This document shows, one piece after another, positions 7,673 to 15,193 of a DNA stretch of 15,548 nt. The DNA lies in the NCBI GenBank assembly GCA_030600725.1, contig JAUVLN010000017.1, positions 1 to 15,548 of the forward strand, written 5' to 3'. The stretch's first letter is position 1, and the number at the start of each line of letters is the position of its first letter. The notes beneath the pieces are model-generated. The model ran no database searches, was not told the origin of the DNA, and saw only the letters and a list, made by a program, of their open reading frames with translations. The position numbers were made by a program, and so were the translations under genes. This stretch comes from Thermoplasmatota archaeon (GTDB lineage: Archaea > Thermoplasmatota > Penumbrarchaeia > Penumbrarchaeales > Penumbrarchaeaceae).

Positions 7673-10324
7673 TCATTCCTCACCGATATGATCTTTGATC
7701 ACATCTTCATCCAAGAATTCATTTTGATGGGATGGGGGGTTTTTTATCCTCCACATGTACAAAGCCACAAATAATATGATTACAAGGATCATTATCAAGC
7801 CCATCGATAACAGCGGTGAGATCTGCTCATCATCAGGTGACAGATCTATGGTTCTGATACTTGTTGTTCCATTCAAGTTTACTTCCAGTATAATAGAGTC
7901 AGAGAAGGATATCACTTTATAGCTTTCCAACTTCTCGAAATCCCCGATCCAGTTGAAGCTGCAGTATCTTGTTACATTGTTTCCATACTGGTCGATCACG
8001 ATCGCTTCAACTATGTCAGAATCCTTTGAATGCTTCACCACCACATCTTTAATGATCGAAGACGGAATAAATATGATATTGATCTCCTTTGAAATGGATA
8101 TCCCGAAATGATCGATCGATATGGTGAGCTTATCATCTACCCTTGCTGAAGAATTAAACTTAATGATACCGTTCGTTTGATTGAAATTTATTACATCCAG
8201 AACCTCTACTGTCCAATTATTCCATGAATGCAGATTCCCTTCAACATCCATCAGTTTCGGTCTCACCTCAATGGTGTGGTCCATGTAATTGATGTAATCA
8301 TCATCCCGAGTAAATATTGATTCCATTTCAGGAAGAATATCAATTTCCTTTCTCAGGACCTTGTAAACATCCCTGTTTGAAACATTCACCTCGATCCAAC
8401 TCTTACCAACCTCATTACCATTCAATTCAATTATATCTCCTTTCACGAATGAAGTGATCGAGCCTGAAGTTACATCGATATCGTAATCTGTTATTTTCTC
8501 TCCAAGTGAATTTCTGACTATAAATGGGATCGAATGGACCTTGTTGCTGAAAATAATATTTGGAATATCGATCTCCAGTGTCCTTGGACAGTTTTCCGAT
8601 GATATTTGATACGAATAGGTTTTTGATCTGCCGTAGAGGTCAACTGTAATGTTGATATTTGAGTCACCTGGTTTCCTTCCTACGATCGATATTGAATTGG
8701 TGTTCATGATCTCAATTTCAATGTTATCCGATGAGCGACAATCAATGATGCTGTAATCATCCAGATCAACTGTTCCACTGTTGTCAAGAAGAAGAAATTG
8801 GAATATTGATGGTCTTCCAACTTCCACCCAGTTCATCTGTTCATCTGGCACAAGATCGCCGAGATCCTCTATTACAATGAAGGTTCTGTTAAGGATTATT
8901 GTTTCGTTGAATCTTGACGCTCTTACGATTAATTCAATATTGCCTGGGGCAGTTGGAATTATCTCGATATTTGAAATATTTTTTATAATTTCGCATGGCC
9001 CTTTTGTCTCCACATCAATTAAAAGAGCATCAACGGGATTGCCATTGATATCATCTACAATTATATCAATTTTTATTGTCTCATCTTGAAAGAAAATATC
9101 CCTTGATGTTTGGATCGTTCCATTGGATAAAAATGGGAGGACCTCGATCTCGATAACCTTGAATATCTGTGGCTGAAGGATCGAAATGTTGATCTTCAGG
9201 ATTCCGGGTTTGGTGGCAAGAAGGTCAATAAGGGAATCGTTCTTTATCAAATTGGAATAGTCACCTTCAATTCTTACATTGAATTCATGGTTTTCCAATG
9301 ACCAAGGTTTTCCATTTTCATCAAACGTACTTAACCTCAATAGAATGGTATTTCCAACAAATACTGGATTCAACGGGTACTGGACATCCAGGATCACTAT
9401 TGGTTTATGAACCGAAATGGTAATGATCGAAGATATCTCTATCCCAAATATCGAAGCGATGATCGTAATATTATGTAAACCCAGTTCGAGTGGTTTTACC
9501 ATGAATGAACCATTTGCGATTTCATCGATCTCAATGATCTCTGAATTATAGGTCAAATCATACTGACACATATTCGATATGTCCGTACCGTTAAATGCTT
9601 TTACAAAAGTATCGATCTTTGTAAGCTCTCCTAATGGTAGTTGAGTATTATTCACCAAGATCTCTTCCGGTAAACTGCTGTAAGGAACAAGATGCAATAC
9701 GGTTCCATCCGATTGAGACAATTCCTTTCCCTGATAACTGAAATCGAAGAAAACCTGGTAGTGACCTTCAATGAATTCTTCAGGAACCGTCCAGATCAAT
9801 TCGTAGGTCTCTTCATCACCAATGGCAATGCTACCCAAATGATGCAGATTCGATCCATGTTCTAATTTTATATCTATTGAATTATCCTCAAACAGGCTAC
9901 TGGTCGAGATATTGAATCTCACCTCCTCGCCACTGAAAAGGTAATCTCCTTTCTCAGGTTCATTCAGGGTGACAAAAGATGTCAGATCCTCATCATTGTG
10001 AATAAAATAAGGTCCGGTTACTGCTTCGGATTCTCCGGAGATCAACCTGAAATAAACATCATTTGATGGTATATTTGGAATGATCAGATCCTTCCACCAT
10101 CTTGTTAATCCGGTTTCAAGAGTGAAGAAGGGTCCTTCGATGCCGGTGTAAGAGATTGATAGATCGAACTCATCGATCATAGCTCCAGGGTTCTCTGAAG
10201 TCGTCAAGGTCCACTCGAAATGTTGGATTGACCCTCCTCGTAAATGTGTAGATATTGGTTTTTCTGTAAAAAGTAATTCTTCTTTTTCGGTTTGATTATT
10301 GAAAAAACAAATTATTCCACTCAC
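7673..10324 (-). CDS. Ig-like, membrane-anchored part of an interrupted FG-GAP surface protein
   Basis: 883 codons from a nominal GTG. No signal peptide is present and no Shine-Dalgarno precedes the GTG. The frame continues upstream for eight codons to a TAA that is the stop of the FG-GAP gene in the same frame. The first residues (VSGIICFFNN) read like the closing strand of the FG-GAP propeller, so this is most likely the C-terminal two thirds of one protein. The body is repeated beta-sandwich, Ig-like domains of the bacterial Ig / CARDB type, with many N-x-S/T sequons (FNGT, HNIT, INIS, SNGT, FNET, LNRT). A membrane helix at about 841-860 (MILVIILFVALYMW) ends in RIKN and a short acidic tail. 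It has an anchor but no secretion signal, while the FG-GAP part has the reverse. If translated alone it would probably not be exported. The stop is TGA. Confidence 0.75.
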   Translation of the reverse strand: MSGIICFFNNQTEKEELLFTEKPISTHLRGGSIQHFEWTLTTSENPGAMIDEFDLSISYTGIEGPFFTLETGLTRWWKDLIIPNIPSNDVYFRLISGESEAVTGPYFIHNDEDLTSFVTLNEPEKGDYLFSGEEVRFNISTSSLFEDNSIDIKLEHGSNLHHLGSIAIGDEETYELIWTVPEEFIEGHYQVFFDFSYQGKELSQSDGTVLHLVPYSSLPEEILVNNTQLPLGELTKIDTFVKAFNGTDISNMCQYDLTYNSEIIEIDEIANGSFMVKPLELGLHNITIIASIFGIEISSIITISVHKPIVILDVQYPLNPVFVGNTILLRLSTFDENGKPWSLENHEFNVRIEGDYSNLIKNDSLIDLLATKPGILKINISILQPQIFKVIEIEVLPFLSNGTIQTSRDIFFQDETIKIDIIVDDINGNPVDALLIDVETKGPCEIIKNISNIEIIPTAPGNIELIVRASRFNETIILNRTFIVIEDLGDLVPDEQMNWVEVGRPSIFQFLLLDNSGTVDLDDYSIIDCRSSDNIEIEIMNTNSISIVGRKPGDSNINITVDLYGRSKTYSYQISSENCPRTLEIDIPNIIFSNKVHSIPFIVRNSLGEKITDYDIDVTSGSITSFVKGDIIELNGNEVGKSWIEVNVSNRDVYKVLRKEIDILPEMESIFTRDDDYINYMDHTIEVRPKLMDVEGNLHSWNNWTVEVLDVINFNQTNGIIKFNSSARVDDKLTISIDHFGISISKEINIIFIPSSIIKDVVVKHSKDSDIVEAIVIDQYGNNVTRYCSFNWIGDFEKLESYKVISFSDSIILEVNLNGTTSIRTIDLSPDDEQISPLLSMGLIMILVIILFVALYMWRIKNPPSHQNEFLDEDVIKDHIGEE

Positions 10325-10348
10325 GTAGTCTTTTGTTATTGGTGGATG

Positions 10349-11689
10349 TTAGAAATATGAAAAGATCAGATCTTTATCCCCGTCCAGATCAATATCGACG
10401 AGATAGGTGCTTTTAGGATATCCAGCAACAATTGAGCCTTGCTTGACCAGATTCCAGGTCCAGTCACCATTCCCAAATGCAACCCAAATCGTGTTTGTAT
10501 AATTGATTGTATTATCACGATCATCATAATTTGCCTTTTTCTCGATCATTACAAGATCTACATTGCCATCTCCGTTAATATCCTCGAAAATATCATTTGT
10601 TTGGGGATTTCTAGTTAGGTAAGAAAATTCATCAGGAACATCTCTCTTGATCCAATTAATTCCACGATCATTTTCAAAAAGATAATGAGCAATATCATTT
10701 CCTTCATATGTCTTTTTTGTAGTAAGAACCATATCAAGATCATTATCATTATCAATGTCAGCAACTACGATGTTCCTTCCTTCTTCATATGTTGGGAAAT
10801 TCATTGAGAAATCTGTCCAGTTTCCCTTTCCATCGGATATCCAATTATAATACTGGCATGGTTCTCTTACCATAATTGAGCCACCGTTTCCGGTAGCTGA
10901 GCAAATATCCATCCAACCATCATTATTCAGATCGAATAGACCATGCTGTTGGGTTCGGATCTTGGGTGAATGATCCGGATCAGCATTATCATATTTGGGC
11001 AATCCCTCATCCCACCCTTCAAAAACAAATGTTCCATTTCCCCTATTCAGGGATGTATGGAGTCCATCCCAGTTAAAGGTGTCACTTTTCACAGTGAAGT
11101 CATATCTTCCATCCGCATTCAGGTCGCCTACCTTGAATCCGTGTATCTTATCTTCGTTTGGAACACTGAAGTTCCAATTCTCAAACGTTAGATTATTTTC
11201 ACTGTTGTTAATAAAAAATCCGTTCCCACGCCAACCTCCATCTATCACCAACACCTGAATTGAGATCATATCCGGATATTCATCGCCATCTAGGTTCATC
11301 CTTGTCAATCCACCGCTGAAATTCATTGGTTTGTAGGAGTGATTAAAACCACCACTTTCATTATATTCAAAGGAGTGCAATCCTCTCATGAAATTGTCCC
11401 CTTCTGCCATATGTTTATCCTTAGTGCCGGTTACTATCTCGGGATAATTATTCTCGTTTAGATCAACGAAACATAATTCATAGGGCCAGAGAGCATTTTC
11501 GATGAGGTCTTCATCGGTTACAACATTGATAGGATCAGTGAAATAAAGATGATTATTTGTGATCATTAATTCTTCGTTATTTAATTGATCTGTTATACCA
11601 AGACATGAAAATATTTGAAATGGGTTCAATATTAATACTGATATTGTAATGATCCCTGAAAGTTTTAATCGGGAATTCATAATCATCAT
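10349..11689 (-). CDS. Secreted FG-GAP/VCBS seven-motif beta-propeller (N-terminal part of the interrupted surface protein)
   Basis: 446 codons. A signal peptide is visible (Lys, then LSGIITISVLILNPFQIFSCLG). Seven FG-GAP calcium-binding motifs occur at a regular 55-65 residue spacing: near residues 76 (DLNENNYPE), 132 (NLDGDEYPD), 189 (DLNADGRYD), 253 (DLNNDGWMD), 311 (DIDNDNDLD), 370 (DINGDGNVD) and 432 (DIDLDGDKD), as expected of a seven-bladed propeller. The TAA falls right after the seventh motif, before the last blade closes, and the frame then runs on into the Ig-like gene. ATGs occur at codons 1, 2 and 4; only a weak AAGGT precedes them, so codon 2 or 4 is equally likely. FG-GAP propellers commonly bind calcium and ligands at the cell surface; the ligand is unknown. 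Confidence 0.8.
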   Translation of the reverse strand: MMIMNSRLKLSGIITISVLILNPFQIFSCLGITDQLNNEELMITNNHLYFTDPINVVTDEDLIENALWPYELCFVDLNENNYPEIVTGTKDKHMAEGDNFMRGLHSFEYNESGGFNHSYKPMNFSGGLTRMNLDGDEYPDMISIQVLVIDGGWRGNGFFINNSENNLTFENWNFSVPNEDKIHGFKVGDLNADGRYDFTVKSDTFNWDGLHTSLNRGNGTFVFEGWDEGLPKYDNADPDHSPKIRTQQHGLFDLNNDGWMDICSATGNGGSIMVREPCQYYNWISDGKGNWTDFSMNFPTYEEGRNIVVADIDNDNDLDMVLTTKKTYEGNDIAHYLFENDRGINWIKRDVPDEFSYLTRNPQTNDIFEDINGDGNVDLVMIEKKANYDDRDNTINYTNTIWVAFGNGDWTWNLVKQGSIVAGYPKSTYLVDIDLDGDKDLIFSYF

Positions 11690-11704
11690 ACCTTACTAAT
11701 AATA

Positions 11705-11736
11705 GAAGACTGGATATTATAACATATCCAGTCTTC
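11705..11736 (-). terminator. 13-bp hairpin between the BNR-like and FG-GAP genes
   Basis: Perfect inverted repeat GAAGACTGGATAT (11705-11717) and its complement (11724-11736) with a 6-nt loop. It lies 11 bases past the stop of the BNR-like gene. There is no long T-run after it on the minus strand, so it could instead be a processing or operator structure. Its centre reads TTATAATAT on the minus strand, 25-33 nt from the FG-GAP start, so it may overlap that gene's promoter. Confidence 0.5.
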
Positions 11737-11747
11737 ATCTATACATA

Positions 11748-12743
11748 TTACGGTTGCCTATAATATATCACACTTCCGCTCCAAGTAGGTTCTGTACTGG
11801 ATCCCACAACAATATTGTATAAATTATGTGTGTAGGCGGTATAATATTCATCACTTTCTCCAATTGTTATTATCACAGTATATGATGTTGCTACATATCT
11901 CAAATCACCACCGTACAATCCAGTTGTGTCAACATTATAGGTTATTGGATTTATTAGAGTCAACACACCCAAGGGGGTGATTCCGAGCTTTCTTGATCTG
12001 ATCTCAGATGCCCCCACCCCCCATTCATTTACATCTACATCCCAGATCACATATATCCCTCCTGGGTGGTTAATAGCATCGTCGCCATCTCCAATACCAC
12101 TATCTATAGCAACACCTCTTAATTGTGGTGATGTAGTACCCATAGAACCGACATTAACTTCCAATCCCCAAGTTGCTCCAAGGTTAATACTGGCCTTTGC
12201 TGAGATAAAATTATCATGAATACCAAGTTTCTGTCCGACCACAACAGTTTCCCATCTCCAATTATATGGATATGTGTCTTCTTCATATCCCCATATGGTG
12301 ATATCAGGATAATAATAGGAATTCTGTGCAGGGAATATTAGATCTCCCATTCCAATTGGGTAATTTGAAGGGGAAAGGGATTGTCCTAAAAAGGGTAAAT
12401 ATTTAAAACGGGTTTCAGTTGTTGTTCCTTGGCCGCGATATCTACAATCATATGTCAAAACCACATGCTCTGCATTTCCACTGCCAATTTCATTATCATC
12501 GTTATATGGGGCTCCAGCGTCTATCGATGGGTGTCTAAGGTCAACACCATCGGCCACTGCAATAGCAGATACTCCTCCCCAAATGGTGCTTTCAAAATCA
12601 CCTTCATTTTCCCAATACATATTGCACATCTGGATTTCCCAATGTGTAGATCCCTGTGAACCAACATATGCCTCCCACACAAAGTGCAACCTCATAAGAT
12701 CATATGCCGTATTACCACCATCAACACTGGCACAATCAGTCAA
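11748..12743 (-). CDS. C-terminal part of an interrupted BNR/sialidase-like secreted protein
   Basis: 331 codons from a nominal TTG with no Shine-Dalgarno. The frame is open for 19 further codons upstream to a TGA at 12803-12801 that ends the preceding fragment in the same frame. The junction reads smoothly as protein (TRILQQNQNLYNYPRVAGSL), so the two are one gene with a nonsense codon. The sequence is rich in Gly, Trp and Tyr with beta-strand character (LHFVWEAY, AEHVVLTYDCRYRG, GGIYVIWDVDV), as in beta-propeller repeat proteins, but no catalytic motif was recognised. No membrane helix or sorting signal is seen at the C-terminus. The stop is TAA. Product level is uncertain: without the upstream part it has no signal peptide. 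Confidence 0.65.
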   Translation of the reverse strand: MTDCASVDGGNTAYDLMRLHFVWEAYVGSQGSTHWEIQMCNMYWENEGDFESTIWGGVSAIAVADGVDLRHPSIDAGAPYNDDNEIGSGNAEHVVLTYDCRYRGQGTTTETRFKYLPFLGQSLSPSNYPIGMGDLIFPAQNSYYYPDITIWGYEEDTYPYNWRWETVVVGQKLGIHDNFISAKASINLGATWGLEVNVGSMGTTSPQLRGVAIDSGIGDGDDAINHPGGIYVIWDVDVNEWGVGASEIRSRKLGITPLGVLTLINPITYNVDTTGLYGGDLRYVATSYTVIITIGESDEYYTAYTHNLYNIVVGSSTEPTWSGSVIYYRQP

Positions 12744-12800
12744 TGAGCCTGCGACCCGGGGATAATTATAGAGATTCTGATTTTGCTGTAGTATTCTTGT

Positions 12801-13265
12801 TCAATACCAAGCACTATTAAAGTTTGAGAAATGAACCGCTTTGGTATAGATGGTTGACGGACTGTTAATGGGATTAATTGTCTCCTGCCAGACAACAAAC
12901 ACTATCTTGCCATTCCCCTCCCCTGGAATATCTATCATTTTCACATCTGGATACCATTGGTCGGTTGTACTTTTTGAGATACAAAGATGACCTCCCCATG
13001 TTACTCCGTTATCGGTTGATCGGATTAACTGAACATTATATATTACCGATCCTTGAAAACTTATTTTTTGGGTTGTTACCGCAACAATATCATCACCGAT
13101 GGAATCAATCGATGCATGTCTTGCATATACTGGATATGCGCCTTCACAATGATATCCGCTAATAGCCTGTTCATTTGATGCCGCATTAGCAAAATTTGGA
13201 AATAGGAATAAAAATCCAATTCCAAATACCAATGCGAACAGCTTGATGTCTCTCCATAATCTCAC
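12801..13265 (-). CDS. N-terminal part of an interrupted BNR/sialidase-like secreted protein
   Basis: 155 codons from a GTG at 13265, then TGA. The N-terminus is a clear signal peptide (VRLWRDIK, then LFALVFGIGFLFLFP, cleavage likely after ANA). An Asp-box (BNR) motif, STDNGVTW, ends near residue 90; this motif marks sialidase-type propeller blades. WYPDVKMI and KIVFVVWQE are typical BNR flanks. The start is unsure: the frame is open to 13334 (TTG) and has an ATG at 13316, but those lie in a 17-bp inverted repeat, and no candidate has a good Shine-Dalgarno. A TATA-like stretch (about 13277-13286) is nearby but too close for GTG. The TGA probably replaced TGG. Selenocysteine is unlikely, since the protein is extracellular with no redox motif. 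Confidence 0.6.
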   Translation of the reverse strand: MRLWRDIKLFALVFGIGFLFLFPNFANAASNEQAISGYHCEGAYPVYARHASIDSIGDDIVAVTTQKISFQGSVIYNVQLIRSTDNGVTWGGHLCISKSTTDQWYPDVKMIDIPGEGNGKIVFVVWQETINPINSPSTIYTKAVHFSNFNSAWY

Positions 13266-13311
13266 GAATTTGATGGAATTTATAATGCTGGGATAAAGAA
13301 ATATCAAATAG

Positions 13312-13369
13312 CACATCTGAAATAGGAACAACAAATCATCTGGATAAGTCTATTCCTATTTCAGATGTG
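13312..13369. repeat. Perfect 17-bp inverted repeat (hairpin, 24-nt loop)
   Basis: The left arm CACATCTGAAATAGGAA (13312-13328) and right arm TTCCTATTTCAGATGTG (13353-13369) are exact complements around 24 bases. It lies between the end of the micro-ORF (TAA at 13375-13373, 3 bp away) and the BNR-like gene. It could be an attenuator-like hairpin, an operator, or the scar of a small mobile element. No target duplication was seen at its ends, and the ends do not match the MITE repeats. Confidence 0.8.
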
Positions 13370-13372
13370 TCA

Positions 13373-13426
13373 TTAATCACTGAAATGGAGAAATATCAAG
13401 AACAGTCCAACTTTTTTTACATTCAT
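13373..13426 (-). CDS. 17-codon micro-ORF with strong ribosome site; leader peptide or truncated signal peptide
   Basis: The minus strand has GGAGGTG, then 8 bases, then ATG at 13426, with a TATA-like box about 50 nt upstream: the same geometry as the LamG-peptidase gene. The peptide is MNVKKVGLFLIFLHFSD and then TAA. It has the positive n-region and hydrophobic core of a signal peptide but no cleavage site or mature domain. It is not in frame with the BNR-like gene. Two readings are possible: the stump of a surface-protein gene broken by rearrangement, or a translated leader controlling the downstream gene together with the hairpin 3 bp beyond its stop. The sequence alone does not choose. 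Confidence 0.45.
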   Translation of the reverse strand: MNVKKVGLFLIFLHFSD

Positions 13427-13434
13427 TTATTTCT

Positions 13435-13441
13435 CACCTCC
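13435..13441 (-). promoter_or_regulatory. Shine-Dalgarno of the micro-ORF
   Basis: The minus strand reads GGAGGTG within a longer GGGAGGTGAG, 8 nt before ATG. It is the strongest ribosome site in the island, yet it leads only a 17-codon frame. Confidence 0.6.
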
Positions 13442-13470
13442 CTGACGAAGGGATTATTAATGAAATTTGG

Positions 13471-13480
13471 ATTATTTAAA
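13471..13480 (-). promoter_or_regulatory. TATA-like box for the micro-ORF / BNR-like transcript
   Basis: The minus strand reads TTTAAATAAT, centred about 50 nt upstream of the micro-ORF ATG. The predicted start, near 13450, lies just before the Shine-Dalgarno. Another AT-rich stretch around 13492-13505 is a possible alternative. Confidence 0.45.
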
Positions 13481-13810
13481 CCCTCTATGATAAATTATAA
13501 AAATATTTGATCACTGGAGTTTTGAGAGCTCAATGACACTACAACATAACAATTCATCTTTGTAACATTGTCATGATAAGTATTCTCCTCTGGATACAAT
13601 CATATGTTGTCACCTTATTGATTTTAATCTTCTTGGTGTTGATCCTTAAAGAAAAAGGGTGACACATGTCTTTGTTTTTCACAACGAACAGACCATCTAT
13701 TGGCCCAACAAAGGTTATCTACCAATTCGGCGATAATCCCCCGGAATTCCGCCTCGGGGGAAATGGGTACAAGATGCCTTTACCACCTGGACGGACGATA
13801 TGATGTAAAT
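13481..13810. other. Non-coding divergent intergenic region and compositional boundary
   Basis: About 330 bp between the leftward micro-ORF/BNR transcript and rightward paaK. No gene with a credible start was found on either strand. The left two thirds are AT-rich; composition turns GC-rich from about 13700, which I take as the right edge of the island. A 6-bp hairpin CCCCCG / CGGGGG (13738-13743 and 13755-13760) with an 11-nt loop is present. No convincing TATA box for paaK was seen. Confidence 0.5.
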
Positions 13811-13816
13811 GGAGGG
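13811..13816 (+). promoter_or_regulatory. Shine-Dalgarno favouring the second ATG of paaK
   Basis: GGAGGG ends 2 nt before the ATG at 13819 and 5 nt before the ATG at 13822. The second spacing is the workable one, so the protein probably starts MFQEKEQF. Confidence 0.6.
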
Positions 13817-13821
13817 TAATG

Positions 13822-15111
13822 ATGTTCCAGGAGAAAGAGCAGTTCCTAAGTAGAAATGAGATAGAGCAGGTACAGCTTGAGAAGCTGAAGAAACAGGTCA
13901 AACACGCATACGATAACGTTCCGATGTACAAGAGGAAATTCGATGATCTGGGCCTGAGGCCGGAGGATATCAAGACGCTCAAGGATGTGGCAAAGGTCCC
14001 CTTCACCGTCAAGAACGATCTGAGGGACCATTATCCCTACGGCATACTGGCCGTCCCCCTTGACGAGGTGAACAGGATACACGCCTCCTCGGGAACAACG
14101 GGGGTACCCACCGTGGTATCATACACGGAGCAGGACCTGAACACCTGGTCGGACCTCATGGCAAGGTGTTACTCCTGTGCCGGCGCGGATGATAGGGATA
14201 TCATCCAGAACGCCTACGGCTACGGCCTGTTCACCGGCGGCCTTGGTTTCCATATGGGCGCGGAGAGATTAAGGGCCATGGTGGTCCCCACTGCAACAGG
14301 GAATACGAAGAGGCAGATCAGGATGATGAAGGATATGAAGACCACGGTCCTCTGCTGTACGCCGTCCTATGCCCTCTACCTAATCGAGGCATTGGAGGAG
14401 GAGGGGGTGGATCCAGAGGAGCTGAGCATCAAGATAGGTATGTTCGGTGCCGAACCGTGGTCCGACGAGACCAGAAAACACATCGAGAAGAGCCTGCATA
14501 TCAAGGCCCAGGACCTTTACGGGATGTCGGAACTGTACGGCCCGGGTGTGGCCGTCGAGTGTCCGGAGCAGGATGGACTTCACATCTGGACGGATGAGTT
14601 CCTTGTGGAGACCATAGATCCGGATACGGGGGATGTCCTTCCCGAGGGGGAGAAGGGGGAGATAGTGTTCACCATGCTCACCAGGCAGGCCATGCCCCTC
14701 CTTAGATACAGGACCAGGGACCTTGCGGTGATAAACTGGGAGAAGTGCAAATGCGGTAGATCTCATCCCAGGATCATGAGGATCAAGGGAAGGACCGACG
14801 ACATGCTCATCGTGGGCGGGGTCAACGTCTTCCCATCGCAGATCGAGGACATACTCGTGGGCATAGAGGAGCTGGGCGAGCAGTTCCAGATAATCCTGGA
14901 GACGGCCAAACTGGATCACCTCTACGTGCAGGTCGAGGTGTCCCCCCAGTTCTGGGGTAAGGTGGACCTTTCGGAGCTTTCGGCCAAGGTGGGCAAGAGC
15001 CTGCAGGAGTCCCTGACGCTCAGGGCCCGTGTAGAGCTTCTCGAGCCGGGTACGATCCCAAGGACCCAGGGGAAGGCCAAGAAGGTCATCGACAAGAGGA
15101 AGGTCATATAA
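13822..15111 (+). CDS. paaK: Phenylacetate-CoA ligase (aryl-CoA synthetase)
   Basis: 429 residues, a normal PaaK length (usually about 430-440). The enzyme activates phenylacetate or related aryl acids with ATP and CoA through an acyl-adenylate, in the cytoplasm. Visible motifs of the adenylate-forming superfamily: the phosphate loop SSGTTGVPT at 89-97; YGMSELYGPG at 233-242; the hinge region GRTDDMLIVGGVNVFP at about 323-338, typical of the PaaK family; and a conserved C-terminal Lys418 in PRTQGKAKK. The CxC near KCKCGRSHPR is also common in this family. GC is about 60%, like the first gene and unlike the island. It appears monocistronic: a hairpin terminator follows 21 bp after the stop. 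In peptide-fermenting archaea, homologues may act on aryl acids from aromatic amino acids together with indolepyruvate oxidoreductase; that role is inference, as no partner gene is in view. Confidence 0.93.
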   Translation: MFQEKEQFLSRNEIEQVQLEKLKKQVKHAYDNVPMYKRKFDDLGLRPEDIKTLKDVAKVPFTVKNDLRDHYPYGILAVPLDEVNRIHASSGTTGVPTVVSYTEQDLNTWSDLMARCYSCAGADDRDIIQNAYGYGLFTGGLGFHMGAERLRAMVVPTATGNTKRQIRMMKDMKTTVLCCTPSYALYLIEALEEEGVDPEELSIKIGMFGAEPWSDETRKHIEKSLHIKAQDLYGMSELYGPGVAVECPEQDGLHIWTDEFLVETIDPDTGDVLPEGEKGEIVFTMLTRQAMPLLRYRTRDLAVINWEKCKCGRSHPRIMRIKGRTDDMLIVGGVNVFPSQIEDILVGIEELGEQFQIILETAKLDHLYVQVEVSPQFWGKVDLSELSAKVGKSLQESLTLRARVELLEPGTIPRTQGKAKKVIDKRKVI

Positions 15112-15132
15112 GCTGAGCAGGATACATCGTTG

Positions 15133-15160
15133 AGGCATGGGGCGCTGGCCCCATGCCTTT
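15133..15160 (+). terminator. Hairpin terminator after paaK
   Basis: A perfect 11-bp stem AGGCATGGGGC (15133-15143) with GCCCCATGCCT (15148-15158), a 4-nt loop and a short T-run. Outside it a second 7-bp pairing exists, ACATCGT (15124-15130) with ACGATGT (15167-15173), so the full structure is a two-tier stem. Confidence 0.75.
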
Positions 15161-15193
15161 CATTGGACGATGTGAGATTCAAGGGGATAATAA

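Larger units (their letters stand above)
3830..13700. other. AT-rich island of minus-strand surface-protein genes
   Basis: Hand counts on sample lines give about 57-63% GC in the flanking genes and about 35% (near 5041), 37% (near 8521) and 43% (near 12121) inside. All island genes are on the minus strand, while both flanking GC-rich blocks are on the plus strand. It contains a MITE-like element, two genes with single in-frame stops and a truncated signal-peptide micro-ORF. This pattern fits horizontal acquisition followed by decay. No integrase, tRNA or direct repeats were found at the boundaries, so they are only compositional and good to about 50-100 bp. The internal GC gradient suggests the island may not have one source. 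Confidence 0.6.

Noticed and set aside
12801..12803. Selenocysteine or tryptophan recoding of the in-frame TGA
   Set aside because: The Ig-like gene ends at a TGA, beyond which the frame has no sensible protein, so TGA appears to act as stop here; the protein has no redox motif and no SECIS-like structure was recognised.
13575..13670. Spaced inverted TGTCACC / GGTGACA pair upstream of paaK
   Set aside because: Only 7 bp match with a long spacer and no further extension; not distinguishable from chance.
3801..13740. Attachment-site direct repeats at the island edges
   Set aside because: Only a shared ACATGT-like hexamer was found near both edges; too short to support integrase-type insertion, and no integrase or tRNA gene is present.
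13643..13818. Open plus-strand frame running into the paaK ribosome site
   Set aside because: No ATG or GTG start with a ribosome site, no recognisable protein features, and it crosses the compositional boundary.
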